Assembly: GCF_014649855.1 (NCBI RefSeq)
Contig: NZ_BMTV01000039.1
Coordinates: 1 to 62,051 of the forward strand
Length of the DNA stretch: 62,051 nt
Direction: 5' to 3'
Source: Streptomyces roseolus
GTDB lineage: Bacteria > Actinomycetota > Actinomycetes > Streptomycetales > Streptomycetaceae
Position 1 is the first letter of the stretch. Every line of letters begins with the position of its first letter. The notes under the pieces were generated by a model that ran no database searches, was not told the DNA's origin, and was given only the letters and a program-made list of their open reading frames with translations. The position numbers and the translations under genes were made by a program. This document shows, piece after piece, positions 32,201 through 39,936 of the stretch.

Positions 32201-34156
32201 AAGGGCGGCGCGCTGGTCACCACCCAGCGCACGTACTCTGCTCCGGGCGGCGCGGTCATGCGCATCTCCTACGGGACCAGCGCCTCGCAACTGGTGGCCA
32301 TCACCATGGACCACCAGGGCACTCCGTACGCCGAGGTGGCGCTGTACGGCACCCAGCCGGTCCGCGTCCGCAAGCAGGATCCCTTCGGCAACCTGCGCAG
32401 TCCGACGGCAACCGCCGCCGGCCTCTTCAGCCACCAGGGGTTCCTCGGCGCGACGAACGACGACGCCTCCGGCTTCACACCGCTCGGCGCACGTCTGTAC
32501 GACCCGGTGGTCGGACGCTTCCTCTCCGCTGACCCGATCGTCGACCTGACCGACCCGCAGCAGTCCAGCGGCTATGCGTACGCGCACAACAACCCCGTCA
32601 CTCACTCGGACCCGACCGGTCTGGCGATCTCGCTGACCGCGTCGGAACGCGCTGCGGCCCTCGCGGGAGCGGGGCTGAGTCCGGCACAGGTCGCGCAGGC
32701 ACAGGCGACCATGGGCAAGTCCCTGACCTCGGTGATCCTCTCGGTCGCCTGGAGCACGCTCAGCGAGTTCATCGGCCTCGACAGCGCCAGGGCCTGCTTC
32801 GGCGGCGACATGTGGTCGTGCGGCGGCCTCATCGTTGAGGCGATCCCGTGGACCAAGCTCGGCAAGATTCCGTCGGTTTGGAGAGCCGTCAACCGCACGA
32901 TTGACGCGGTCCAGGCGTTCCGGGCTGCGAAGCGGGCAGCCGAGGTCGTCCTCAGGACAGCGAAGGCGGCCGAAGCGTCAGCGCTGAGAGCCAAGATCGC
33001 GGCGATAGAGAGAGCCAAGAAGGCGGCTCAGGCGGCGAAGAAGAAAGCCGCGGAACAAGCCAAGAAGATCGCCGACCAAGCGGCCCAGAAAACGAAGAAG
33101 ACCGGTAACCCGGTCCAGAAGCAGGCCCAGGCCAAGGCAGCCCCGAAGGTCTCATCAGCCAGCAACGGCAAGGGAGGCGGAAGTGGTAGCAAGGCCGGCA
33201 CGACCAAGTCCAGCAGCTCCAAGTCCGGCGGCTCCAAGGGCGGCGGCTCCAACGGAGCATCCGCACGCGGCAACGGCGGATCGAGCGGCGGTTCGTGTTC
33301 CACCTCGGACAACAGCTTCACGCCGGGCACAAAGGTCCTGATGGCCGACGGCTCCACAAAGCCGATTGAACAGGTCAGGACCGGCGACAAGATCGTCGCG
33401 ACCGACGAGAAGACCGGGGAGACCCGGGTCGAAACGGTCACTGCGGAGATCAAGGGCCAGGGCCTCAAGCACCTGGTCAAGGTCACCATCGACACCGACG
33501 GCAAGACTGGCACGAAGAAGACCCAGGTCACCGCGACCGACGGCCACCCCTTCTGGGCCCCCGAAGTCGGCAAGTGGATCGACGCCACCGACCTGAAGTC
33601 CGGCCAGTGGCTCCGTACCAGCACGGGCACCTACGTCCAGATCGCGTCGATCGAGCGATGGACCGCCCAGGCCGCCACAGTTCACAACCTGACTGTCTCC
33701 GACCTCCACACGTACTATGTGCTCGCAGGCGCCACTCCGATCCTCGTTCACAACTGCAATGTAGACCCTCAGAGCGCCCCTGGGGGGAAGAACGGCGCTG
33801 CCGTTAGCATCAAGCAGGTGAAAATGGCACTGGGTAGGGCTGGCATGAGCGTTTCCCGGTACGACATCGTGCACGTGCCAGAGATCCGCACTGCAGGAGA
33901 CGGTCTGCCTGCCTATGGGAACAGTCCTCACGACGGCAATGGGATGCCGAATCTGGGCCCGCGAGGACGTCCGGTAATCCAGATCTCCAACATGGGACTG
34001 GCTGATATGGATACGGCTGTGGCCACGATCTTCCACGAGATCCATCATCACCGGATGTATGCCACTTGGCCAGGATCCATGGGTGGAACAGAGTCCGCTG
34101 CGGAGGCATTCGGGCAATCTATGCTCGGCGTTTTCAGGCGAAGGACGGGTTCATGA
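26240..34156 (+). CDS. Giant Rhs/YD-repeat polymorphic toxin with HINT and zincin tip (2638 aa)
   Basis: Secreted toxin-delivery protein. Order: Arg-rich signal peptide (cleavage near ..SAQAWA); a SpvB-like region around residues 320-400; YD/Rhs repeats ~1100-1820; an inserted ricin-B-type lectin, ~1823-1953 (GDKCLDLNSG, QxW repeats); the Rhs core box RLYDPVVGRFLSADPIVDL (~2085); a Lys/Ala-rich coil; a HINT autoprocessing domain ~2357-2506 from FTPGTKVLMADGSTKP to VLAGATPILVHNC; and a 132-residue tip with the zinc-protease motif HEIHHH at 2599 and a downstream Glu in TESAAEAFG. HINT should release the tip. The start at 26240 (GGGAG upstream) or 26288 is uncertain. The immunity gene overlaps the stop. 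Confidence 0.9.
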   Translation: MRASGPLSWLGRGRPAMTESLRRRRRPGRTATVLLLSSTLSVTSLSAQAWAAPGPGMNRLGETSEVKLPKLPESVPVLPELPSVTELGTSEDVPVLPYEPKKITPWQAGTGTADLSNAAAGTSVPVSNGLPIALGVPAGTEPSALAGQWTVDLAAPAASQEAGLSGLIMQITPPTGVDPDAQVVLDVDTSEFKDLYGPQAAERFGAMLLPDCAFDAASTGGCTETGTQTLSGVADTDAFEHLTSSVKVVPADEAPTRATTATDEPVRTIVSGVLPVSRMLDSGPSPIATGSQVRTAAFAATGTPGATTVGVADTGASSAGDYTASPLLSSGSWASGSSSGAFTYGYQVQIPEVAGGLAPNVQLSYSSQTVDGRTSATNNQASWIGDGWDYNAGSITRAYASCRQDGKKAGSNNPQHGPADLCYGSENATLSLGGMTTELVWDETKGPEGSDGKPLGAWFTANGDGSKVERLKNTANDPRAGLKDADGEYWVVTDRSGTKYYFGLNKLPGWSDHGTAADDPYTDSVLAVPVYGNHPGEPCYQAKWEDSDCLQAWRWNLDYVEDVHGNAMSLWWNRADNYYAQNFGWLKPARYHRDGYLSRIDYGQRTDSLFSKTAPASVRFSVEERCYTVDSVTCTEANFTSELPRNFRPWYDTPAGLRCAASGRTCWNAGPTFWSRKRLDKITTSAQRLTSTTARQDVDEYQLKQNFPVHATGVNTALWLESIQRTGFARNGAGDTKTKLNPVRFEHNAEDMPNRIKDDNKPSFSRLRIARVINEYGGETVVTYKKPGPECPSNGAGLPGKTDTTALKNNTRLCYPAFWHPDPNVEDIDWFHKYVVESVEELPNIGGSYPTRTSYTYGGAGWKLAESEFTKKSTRTYSQFAGFASTTTITGVDAPSTGSKRTKTVARFFRGMGSGTVLDSEGEPIAADAEPFAGRIAEELTYANAGDTAWLTRTVTYPHARELARRERDDGLSPLRSWRVTEPKTVSFTKSSGTGDDTRTLRSVETRTTFDADRGLPTLVESLGDTGKQGDESCTRMTYLDQPAKHIIGVTKEILTAPATCTEADADNWTTLSGGSRVAYDHQPYDVAALSAGSRGLATDTWSLKGDGTGFQSDGTTHFDDIGRVISRTDPDGKISTISYSPSEGQVFSVTEKNSLGHTQTQELEPGRSVGLKTTDLNDRVTQAEYDPLGRLSKAWGVGRATSSVPDFQAIYSIPLVDPANPVRKPPYVTTKTRGHENRIETSVVIYDGLGRQRQTQEQATGSGWLLTDTLYNGSGEIWRTRNAYLTHKAVPGELFTPDADTAVPNVTQYAYDGLGRVVEEMPYLKYEAPGSEGATSQAFPDRATRYEYGSDWSTVINPKGSPSYRIYTDALGRSSRIDTYTDAARTPALATSMRYTYDDRGQLAKATASATPGHPWSWTYDHRGRMSSSTDPDTGTTTMTYDHRDRPLTLTNARGVTVWNDYDELSRPTQQRLGGKSGTLLADFTYDGAPGGKGLPQAATRYTDGLAYKQQVNGYDKDYQPTSTTLSLPQSIADTWGLEPSYTYNYQYSDTGQVESVTLPAVGGLAAEKVVARYNADGLPLSISGKDWYGSETVYSPYGQVMRSTLGAQPYRVWTQNTFDEASGELQKQQVYREQTGDDSLGGGVLVSERSYSYDPAGNVTGIREHAASIAERQCFTYDPLGQLKKAWTSKDQTACTAAPTATTVSAGDGSGYWQEYEYDLLGNRKKLTEKDLAGDTTKDAVTDYTYGKADGTQPHTLTKVSKAYKTPAGASVKAEATRLYELTGETKSVTSIQNGDSQTLTWTHDGQIDRITGTGTGGKTSYVGLGDKCLDLNSGVAKAGQALSLYQCNASAAQKFRFVVAPGQADPNLGTLTVHDTWCADPAADTAGSAVQVQKCDGTAAQQVRRNASGQLTHVASGRCIAVKDAATVNSTPLVLATCASGVAAQQWAAQDDTRHIYGPDGGRLLTIKGKEATLHLGEAEVTVQKGGALVTTQRTYSAPGGAVMRISYGTSASQLVAITMDHQGTPYAEVALYGTQPVRVRKQDPFGNLRSPTATAAGLFSHQGFLGATNDDASGFTPLGARLYDPVVGRFLSADPIVDLTDPQQSSGYAYAHNNPVTHSDPTGLAISLTASERAAALAGAGLSPAQVAQAQATMGKSLTSVILSVAWSTLSEFIGLDSARACFGGDMWSCGGLIVEAIPWTKLGKIPSVWRAVNRTIDAVQAFRAAKRAAEVVLRTAKAAEASALRAKIAAIERAKKAAQAAKKKAAEQAKKIADQAAQKTKKTGNPVQKQAQAKAAPKVSSASNGKGGGSGSKAGTTKSSSSKSGGSKGGGSNGASARGNGGSSGGSCSTSDNSFTPGTKVLMADGSTKPIEQVRTGDKIVATDEKTGETRVETVTAEIKGQGLKHLVKVTIDTDGKTGTKKTQVTATDGHPFWAPEVGKWIDATDLKSGQWLRTSTGTYVQIASIERWTAQAATVHNLTVSDLHTYYVLAGATPILVHNCNVDPQSAPGGKNGAAVSIKQVKMALGRAGMSVSRYDIVHVPEIRTAGDGLPAYGNSPHDGNGMPNLGPRGRPVIQISNMGLADMDTAVATIFHEIHHHRMYATWPGSMGGTESAAEAFGQSMLGVFRRRTGS

Positions 34157-34518
34157 TTCAGCTAACGCGCTTCACTCCCTCGGAAGTCGAGGCACTCGGG
34201 CGAGATCGAAACTTCCTCCGAGACCAGTCAGAGTGGCTTTGCCCTTCGTGTGGAGAGGTTTCGGTTCGCACTTACCTCAGAAATACGAAACACGCGAATC
34301 GTCCCGCAGTAATCAGCTACACGTGGTGTGCTGCATGCCGCAAGATGTCTGGCTCAACCGGTCCTCTGCCACCCGGTCTGACCATCTCGGATCCATGGCG
34401 GGAGTTGGATCCGGCGGCGTGGGAACAGTTCGACACCAGCCTGCCCAGGCTCTTCGCTAGGCTCGACCGACTCTGGGAGGACGGCGTGCTGCCGCAAAGC
34501 GTCGTCTGGACGCGGTAG
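34153..34518 (+). CDS. Immunity protein 1 for the zincin tip (121 aa)
   Basis: The ATG overlaps the rhs stop (ATGA), so the protein is made whenever the toxin is. It has no signal peptide and contains two CxxC pairs, EWLCPSCGEVSVRTYL and TWCAACRKMSG, that form a zinc-ribbon-like unit, followed by an acidic Trp-rich C-terminus (DPWRELDPAAWEQF). Zinc ribbons in immunity proteins are known, but I do not recognise this family. Position, coupling, lower G+C and the terminator right after it all support the immunity role. Confidence 0.7.
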   Translation: MIQLTRFTPSEVEALGRDRNFLRDQSEWLCPSCGEVSVRTYLRNTKHANRPAVISYTWCAACRKMSGSTGPLPPGLTISDPWRELDPAAWEQFDTSLPRLFARLDRLWEDGVLPQSVVWTR

Positions 34519-34551
34519 CAGAGTGCCGATTATGTCGTAACACGAGCAAAC

Positions 34552-34586
34552 AGAAGCCCCGCCAGGTGACTCCTGGCGGGGCTTCT
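34552..34586 (+). terminator. Terminator of rhs/immunity 1
   Basis: Perfect 15-bp stem AGAAGCCCCGCCAGG with a five-base loop, 33 bases past the immunity stop and nine bases before att-like core E. The orphan toxin-3 unit has a closely similar stem. Confidence 0.85.
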
Positions 34587-34594
34587 GCACGGGG

Positions 34595-34617
34595 TGACGG
34601 CAGTAGTTGACGGCAAC
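34595..34617 (+). repeat. att-like core E (AICE-2, integrase side)
   Basis: TGACGGCAGTAG followed by TTGACGGCAAC; the next base starts GTCAAC, which contains the stop codon of int. Core D at the far end of AICE-2 differs at one position. The two half-sites are probable integrase binding sites; the exact crossover point cannot be read from one copy. Confidence 0.65.
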
Positions 34618-34618
34618 G

Positions 34619-35884
34619 TCAACGGACGAGAGCAGCGCCGGTCGGGCCGTCGAGGGCCGTGCTGAGAGTGTCGATGGCGTCACGCTGGAGGCGGATGCGT
34701 ACGTGAGCGTAGACGGTGGCGGTGACGCCGATGTGGGCGTGGCCGAGGAGTTCCTTGATGACGACGAGTTCGACGCCCTGTTCCAGAAGGAGGGTGGCAG
34801 TGGAGTGGCGGAGGTCGTGGAAGCGGATGCGGCGGAGGCCGGCCTTGCGGAGGAGCGTGGTGAAGGCGCGGGTGAGGTTGGTCGGGTCGATCGGTCGGCC
34901 CTGCGCGGTGGTGAACACGTGCCCGTCGTGCCGCCACGTCGTGCCCGCGGCCGCACGTTCGCGCTGCTGCTGCTCGTGGTGGAGCTTCAGCGACTGGACG
35001 CAGCGGGTGGGGAGGGCGATGCGGCGTTCGGAGGCCCGGGTCTTGGTGGGCAGCGTGGTGAGCCCGCCTGCGGCGGTGCGCTGCAAGGTTCGACGGATTG
35101 CGGCGGTGCCCGCGTCAAGGTCGAGGTCTTCCCAGCGCAGGCCGAGAAGTTCGCCTTTGCGGAGTCCGGTGTGGAGGGCGAGTTCGAACAGCGCGCGCAG
35201 CCGGTGGCCCTGGGCTGTGGTGAGGAGTCGGCGGGCTTCGTCGGCGGTGAGGGGTTCGAAGCGGCGGGGTCGTGGGGTGCCGGTGCGGACGTTGCGGGCG
35301 ACGTTGCGCGGGATCTCTTCCTCGCGGACGGCGTGCTCCAGGGCGGACTTGAGCACGGAGTGTATGTAGGTGAGCGTCAGCGGGGAGAGCAGCTTGTGGC
35401 AGCACTGGCCGGCAGCGCAGCAGCGGGGCTCATCGCGCCGGGCGTCGATGCCGCGCGTGCAGCACTGGCAGGTGGTGCGGAGCTGGTTGAGCCAGGTGCG
35501 GACATCCTTGGCGGTGAGCTTGGTGAGCTTCTTCTTGCCGAGGCCGGGGATGAGGTAGCGGTCGACGCAGGTGGTGTAGCGGGTGTGGGTGTTCTCTCGG
35601 AGGTGGTGGACGGCGACGTTCTCCAGCCAGTAGGTCAGGTACGCGGCCAGGCTGCCCTGCGCGGAGGGGACGGGGAGGCCGCGGTTGCTGGTGGCGATCT
35701 TCTCGGTGAGCTTGGCCAGGGCTTCCTTGCGGGTGGTGCCGTAGACGCGGACGCGCATTTGGGTGTTGCCGGGGGCGAGGACGTATCCGGCGGCTTCCCA
35801 GCGGCCGTCCTTGCGCTGGTAGACGGTGCCGTCGCCGTTGGCGCGCACACGGCGGGAGGCGGGGGTGTCTCGGGACGTGGTCAT
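34619..35884 (-). CDS. int: AICE-2 tyrosine recombinase (integrase, 421 aa)
   Basis: Site-specific recombinase that inserts and, with Xis, excises AICE-2. Arm-binding N-domain (RANGDGTVYQRKDGRWEAAG) at ~10-60; core-binding domain from ~85 with a Cys cluster TCQCCTRG...CCAAGQCC; catalytic domain with Arg in LHTGLRKGELLGLRWEDLDL, His-x-x-Arg in RFHDLRHSTATLLLEQG, and LLGHAHIGVTATVYAHV with the final His and Tyr nucleophile. All catalytic residues are present. The gene ends inside att-like core E, the normal arrangement for AICE integrases. It is about as long as, and colinear with, the split AICE-1 integrase. Confidence 0.93.
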   Translation of the reverse strand: MTTSRDTPASRRVRANGDGTVYQRKDGRWEAAGYVLAPGNTQMRVRVYGTTRKEALAKLTEKIATSNRGLPVPSAQGSLAAYLTYWLENVAVHHLRENTHTRYTTCVDRYLIPGLGKKKLTKLTAKDVRTWLNQLRTTCQCCTRGIDARRDEPRCCAAGQCCHKLLSPLTLTYIHSVLKSALEHAVREEEIPRNVARNVRTGTPRPRRFEPLTADEARRLLTTAQGHRLRALFELALHTGLRKGELLGLRWEDLDLDAGTAAIRRTLQRTAAGGLTTLPTKTRASERRIALPTRCVQSLKLHHEQQQRERAAAGTTWRHDGHVFTTAQGRPIDPTNLTRAFTTLLRKAGLRRIRFHDLRHSTATLLLEQGVELVVIKELLGHAHIGVTATVYAHVRIRLQRDAIDTLSTALDGPTGAALVR

Positions 35885-36111
35885 CAGGCGGCGGCTTCCT
35901 GTTCGAGGCGGGCGAGGATGAAGTCGGCGAGGGCGTGGGCAGGGATGCGGCGGGCGCGGCCGAGGGTGATCGACGCGAGCTGGCGGGTGCGGAGCAGGTC
36001 GTAGACGGCGGAACGGCCGAGCTGGAGGCGGGCCATGACCTGGGGCACCGTCAGCAGGTCCAGCGCTGGCTCTGTCTCCGGGTGGAGGACAGCGGGCGGG
36101 GGCAAGGTCAT
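35884..36111 (-). CDS. xis: AICE-2 excisionase (75 aa)
   Basis: LLTVPQVMARLQLGRSAVYD followed by LLRTRQLASITLGRARRIPA is the MerR/AlpA-like helix-turn-helix of Xis. Overlaps rep (ATGA) on one side and int (TCAT overlap) on the other. A 15-residue extension precedes the domain compared with the AICE-1 protein. Confidence 0.87.
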   Translation of the reverse strand: MTLPPPAVLHPETEPALDLLTVPQVMARLQLGRSAVYDLLRTRQLASITLGRARRIPAHALADFILARLEQEAAA

Positions 36112-37556
36112 CAGCAGCCCCCTTCGGCGATGAACCGGCGTTCCAGCTCCCTGCGATGCCAGACGGCGGCAGCCAGGAGCGCGGCGCCGGGGCTGTAGCC
36201 CGAGCCGAGGTAGGTCCAGTGGCCGACGACGAGGGTGGTGTCCGGGTCGGGCTCGGGCAGGCCGGCGTGGGAGCGGGCCTGTTCGGTGCGCCAGGCGCGG
36301 CGGGCGGCGCGCAGCGCGCCGAGGGTGGTCGAGTAGGCGCGGGACTTGGTGGAGAAGTGGCCCCGGAAGCCGAGCATGTGTGCCCACTTCCAGAGCTTCA
36401 GTTCGGCGAACTCCGGCAGCCTGCCCAGCTCCCAGCAGGTGCGGATCATCTGCCGCACATGGCGTGCGACTGCGAGCCGTGGCAGTGGGCGGGCCTGTCC
36501 GGTGCCGTCGCAGGCGGTGCACGGGAGCGGGGTGCCGTGGGGCAGGGGGGTGGCGCCGTGTCCCTGGCAGGGGCGACAGAACAGGGCGCGGTCGAGGGCG
36601 CCGGAGGCGTCGGCGGACTTGGTGGCGTACTTGGCCACGTAGGCGGCCACGGCCTGGTCGGTGAATTCGGCGTCAGCACCGAAGGCGGCGATCTCGCGTA
36701 CGTCGAGTTGTTCGCCCCAGGCGAGTTCGCGTTCCCCGATCGCGTCCGACTCGACGGTGACGCGGGCCCGTGCGGCGGCGGCGCGTACGGCGTCGGTGAG
36801 CATGGCTGCGGTGGCGTACGGCGGCGGGGGCTGGCTGGTGCCGTCCGGGCCGTCGAGTCGGATGACGGCGTGGAAGTGGACCAGGCCGCGTTGCTGGTAC
36901 TCGGCGACCTTGGCGAAAGAGACCCGCAGGACCGCGCGGGCGGCCTTCTGGGTCATGCCGAGTCGGGCGGCGAGCTCGCGGCGCAGGTAGGTGGTGAAGC
37001 GGGCCCACAGGGCTCCGGCGTGGGCGTTGAACAGGACGGCGCCCGTGTAGTCGTACGTTGCCGGGTTCAGGGGCGTGCCGAGCAGGGCGTCCGTGGGTTC
37101 GTGGAGCTTGCGGCAGCGGCAGGGCCGGATGTCGCCGCCGGGGGTGGTGGGGCGGTTGTGGACGGGGCCGAAGGAGGGGGCGGTGAGGGTGGCGAAGACG
37201 CGGGGGTGGGTGCGGACGGTGTCGGGGACGTTCTTGCCGCCGGAGAGGCCGGCGTGGATGAGGTGGTAGGTGTCGGCGGCGTAGAGGCGGGAGCAGGCCG
37301 GGCAGCGGGAGGCGCGGCGGTTTCCGCACGCGGTGAGCAGACTCCCCGTGGGCTCCTCGGACGAGGTGTAGGAGCGCAGCACCTCACCGGTCATGGTGTC
37401 GACGGTCGCGCTCTGGCCGGTCAGGCGTACGGGTTCGGTGCAGCCGCCGAGGCGTTCGATCTGCTGCTCTGCGCGGTCGAAGTCGGGGTGGTTGACGAGG
37501 TGGAGCAGGTCCCGCACGGCGGGGCTTGCCACTTGGCGCAGGTCCAGGGTGACCAT
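36111..37556 (-). CDS. repSA: AICE-2 RepSA-type replication initiator (481 aa)
   Basis: The ATG follows AGAAGGGAC. Family motifs: CGNRRASRCPACSRLYAADT, ATLTAPSFGPVHNR, the HUH pair in VAEYQQRGLVHFHAVIRLDG, AAYVAKYATKSAD with the nicking Tyr candidates, and MLGFRGHFSTKSRAYSTTLG. Unlike the AICE-1 initiator, it carries CRPCQGHG...CTACDGTGQ, a DnaJ-like zinc-finger insertion, after the tyrosine motif. It is transcribed as rep-xis-int, and a strong dyad lies upstream. Confidence 0.9.
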   Translation of the reverse strand: MVTLDLRQVASPAVRDLLHLVNHPDFDRAEQQIERLGGCTEPVRLTGQSATVDTMTGEVLRSYTSSEEPTGSLLTACGNRRASRCPACSRLYAADTYHLIHAGLSGGKNVPDTVRTHPRVFATLTAPSFGPVHNRPTTPGGDIRPCRCRKLHEPTDALLGTPLNPATYDYTGAVLFNAHAGALWARFTTYLRRELAARLGMTQKAARAVLRVSFAKVAEYQQRGLVHFHAVIRLDGPDGTSQPPPPYATAAMLTDAVRAAAARARVTVESDAIGERELAWGEQLDVREIAAFGADAEFTDQAVAAYVAKYATKSADASGALDRALFCRPCQGHGATPLPHGTPLPCTACDGTGQARPLPRLAVARHVRQMIRTCWELGRLPEFAELKLWKWAHMLGFRGHFSTKSRAYSTTLGALRAARRAWRTEQARSHAGLPEPDPDTTLVVGHWTYLGSGYSPGAALLAAAVWHRRELERRFIAEGGC

Positions 37557-37588
37557 TCGGGGCGTGTCCCTTCTGTTCGGGTGGATGG

Positions 37589-37638
37589 CCCCGAGCAGCA
37601 ACCAGCCAGCCAGGAAGGCGTGTTGGTGTTGCTCGGGG
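37589..37638. promoter_or_regulatory. Long dyad between rep and spdB
   Basis: CCCCGAGCAGCAACCA and its near-complement TGGTGTTGCTCGGGG are separated by about 20 bases. It could end the spdB transcript and/or act as a rep control or origin structure. Confidence 0.5.
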
Positions 37639-37710
37639 CATGACGAACCAGGCCCATCGGGTGGGCGTGAATTTCGAGGGAGGGGCGATCCGGCCGGAGG
37701 CCGGGGTGGC

Positions 37711-38478
37711 TCAGAGCTGAGCGAGGACGGCGGTGGCCACCGGCAGGGCGACGCCCATGCGGGTCGCGAGCTGGGCGGCGGTGACCGGCGTTCCGTGCTC
37801 GGCGTGGTGGGTGTCCGCGATGCGCCGGGCCGCACTCAGCAGTGCGGCGGGCAGGGCCGGACGGGAGCCGGAGGCAGGCGCCTTGGCGACGGCCGGGACT
37901 GTGACGGAGCCGGGTACCTCGATCACGGCAGGCACTTCGGCCAGGGTCGGCGCAGGTGTCGCGGCGGGGTCTGGCTCAGGGGCCGAGGCCGCCGTCTCGG
38001 GAGCGGGCGCCGAGCTGGGCGCCGGCTCAGCGATGGGTGCGAGGGCGGGGGCAGATGTGGTGGCGTCCTCCAGGTGTGCGGCGGTGTGGAAGTGGGCCAG
38101 GAAGGTAGGACCGACGTGGCCCCAGCCCAGGAGCAGGAGCGGGGCGACGGTATCCAGGCAGGCCCGGCCGTAGCGTCCGGTCAACAGGGGTTCGGCCGTG
38201 TTCAGCGCCAGGGTGAGCAGCCCGCACAGGTGCAACAGCCGGGTGCTGGCCTTCAGGTCGTGCTCGGGGACGCCGCGCAGGGCCAGGAACCGCAGCGCGA
38301 CGAGGAGTCCGACGACGGACAGGTCCACCATGGGCGCGATCAGCGGCGCGATCGGGCGGGGGACGCCGAGCCGCAGGGCGAGCGCCCAGACGTTGCCGAA
38401 GGAGAAGACGAAGGCCAAGGCCGCGATGACCGCCATGACCACGGTCACGGTGCGCCGGGTGAACCGTTCCTCCGCCAT
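37711..38478 (-). CDS. SpdB-like membrane protein (DUF2637 type, 255 aa)
   Basis: The ATG follows GGAGG. Four hydrophobic segments lie in the N-terminal half (VTVVMAVIAALAFVFSFGNV, PIAPLIAPMVDLSVVGLLVA, LCGLLTLALN, LLLLGWGHVGPTFLAHFH), the pattern of DUF2637/SpdB proteins that spread conjugative DNA through the mycelium. A Pro/Ala/Glu linker then leads to a C-terminal helix-turn-helix-like domain (TAAQLATRMGVALPVATAVL). It lies between tra and rep. AICE-1 has no equivalent. Confidence 0.75.
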   Translation of the reverse strand: MAEERFTRRTVTVVMAVIAALAFVFSFGNVWALALRLGVPRPIAPLIAPMVDLSVVGLLVALRFLALRGVPEHDLKASTRLLHLCGLLTLALNTAEPLLTGRYGRACLDTVAPLLLLGWGHVGPTFLAHFHTAAHLEDATTSAPALAPIAEPAPSSAPAPETAASAPEPDPAATPAPTLAEVPAVIEVPGSVTVPAVAKAPASGSRPALPAALLSAARRIADTHHAEHGTPVTAAQLATRMGVALPVATAVLAQL

Positions 38479-38516
38479 GCGCGGAACCTCCTCTCGGGGC
38501 GTGGGGATCGGGGCGT

Positions 38517-39935
38517 TCAGGGCTTGGACAGGGAGACGGCTGGACCGTCCGGTCCTTCGTCGTCGCCGGGGCCCGTGTGGCCGGCGGTGTCGAGGAGGGC
38601 GTCCAGGCACAGGGCGGGGTCGGCGGTCAGGTGGGAGGTGGCTTCCGCGATACGGGCGGCGTCGGCGTCGGAGACGTACGGGGTGCGGATGCGGGTGAAG
38701 CTGGGACGGCCCTGCATCGCCATCACCGCGACCCCGACATAGGCGGGGTCCTGCAAGGTGACCGGGCTGGCATCGGGCCAGTTGCGGATGTCGTCACCGA
38801 GTGCGGCCACCGCGGCTTCCACCGTCTTCTGCGCGAACGACAGCCCGACCGGACACACGTCGCGGATGAAGGTCGGGATGGCGTCGCCGGTGGGCTTCTG
38901 GCTGATCAGGATGGTCAGGATGCCGACGCTGCGGCCCTTCTTGACCAGGTCCTCCACCAGTCGGGCGTTCTCCGCCGTGAGCGCGGCCAAACGTTTCGTC
39001 TCGGCGTCGCTGCCCTTGTACTCGCGGAAGTACGTGTGCGCCTCGTCGATGAGCACCACGGTGAGCGGCCACAGCCGCGAGGGGCCGACGTGCCACATGT
39101 TCTTCACGCCCAGCACGTCCCGGATCACCGAGGACCGCCGCCGACGCAGCTGAACCAGGCGCTTGAACAGCGCGTTGGCCTCGTCCAGGTCATCGCCGCA
39201 GAACGCGAACATCCGCTTGACCAGGTCCGCGTAGTCGCCCTCGGCGGCGCGCGACACCTTCCCGTCGAAGCCCACGATCTGCACGGCCGCCGACGGCGCG
39301 AGGTCACAGACGAACTTGTTGATCCCCGAGGTCTTGCCCGCGCCGGGTGTGCCGGCCACCGTCACCCCGGGCACGTTTGCCAGAGACACGCAGACGGGTG
39401 CGGCGTACTCGTCCACCCCCAGTTCCCAGCGGGCCACGTCCCCCGGAGGGCGGCCGGTGGGCCGGTGCTCGGTCGGCGTGGTCAACGGGTCGGAGCGTAC
39501 GCCACGGATCACCACCTTGCCGGGCCCGTCCGGCAGGACGGAGACCCGTGTGCACCGCCAGGCGTCGGCCAGGAAGCGTGCCGCCTTCTGGTACTCCTCC
39601 AGCCCGACCTGCGGCAGGGTCCTGGCCCGTACGATCACGCCGAACCGGTCCGGCTTCACCTTGATCTTCGGAGTCAGCACCCGGGGCGCCGGGGCGGGGC
39701 CGTCCTTCTGTGCGGTGATCTGTGCGAGCAGGCCCGGGGTCTTGTCGGTGACCGTCAGTCCGGCCATCCGCGCGAGGCGCGCCCAGCCCCAGCGGACCAG
39801 CAGGGCCTGCCGCATGCTGGCGCGCGTGCCCCGGTCGGCGCGGACGTAGCGCACCACGGCCAGCAGCAGCGTCACACTGACCAGCACGGTCGCGACCAGC
39901 AGCGCATCCGGTCCGTAATCCGTCACGGCTTCCAT
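38517..39935 (-). CDS. traSA: AICE-2 FtsK/SpoIIIE-type transfer protein (472 aa)
   Basis: Transmembrane anchor at ~12-30 (LLVATVLVSVTLLLAVVRYV). Walker A GTPGAGKTSGI around residue 210; Walker B PLTVVLIDEAHTYF around 320; then KKGRSVGILTILISQKPTGD. This is the single-protein double-stranded DNA pump of AICE conjugation. Colinear with, but far diverged from, the AICE-1 Tra (GLTRSGKS). It is preceded by the 63-aa and SCO3933-like genes in one operon. Confidence 0.88.
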   Translation of the reverse strand: MEAVTDYGPDALLVATVLVSVTLLLAVVRYVRADRGTRASMRQALLVRWGWARLARMAGLTVTDKTPGLLAQITAQKDGPAPAPRVLTPKIKVKPDRFGVIVRARTLPQVGLEEYQKAARFLADAWRCTRVSVLPDGPGKVVIRGVRSDPLTTPTEHRPTGRPPGDVARWELGVDEYAAPVCVSLANVPGVTVAGTPGAGKTSGINKFVCDLAPSAAVQIVGFDGKVSRAAEGDYADLVKRMFAFCGDDLDEANALFKRLVQLRRRRSSVIRDVLGVKNMWHVGPSRLWPLTVVLIDEAHTYFREYKGSDAETKRLAALTAENARLVEDLVKKGRSVGILTILISQKPTGDAIPTFIRDVCPVGLSFAQKTVEAAVAALGDDIRNWPDASPVTLQDPAYVGVAVMAMQGRPSFTRIRTPYVSDADAARIAEATSHLTADPALCLDALLDTAGHTGPGDDEGPDGPAVSLSKP

Positions 39936-39936
39936 G

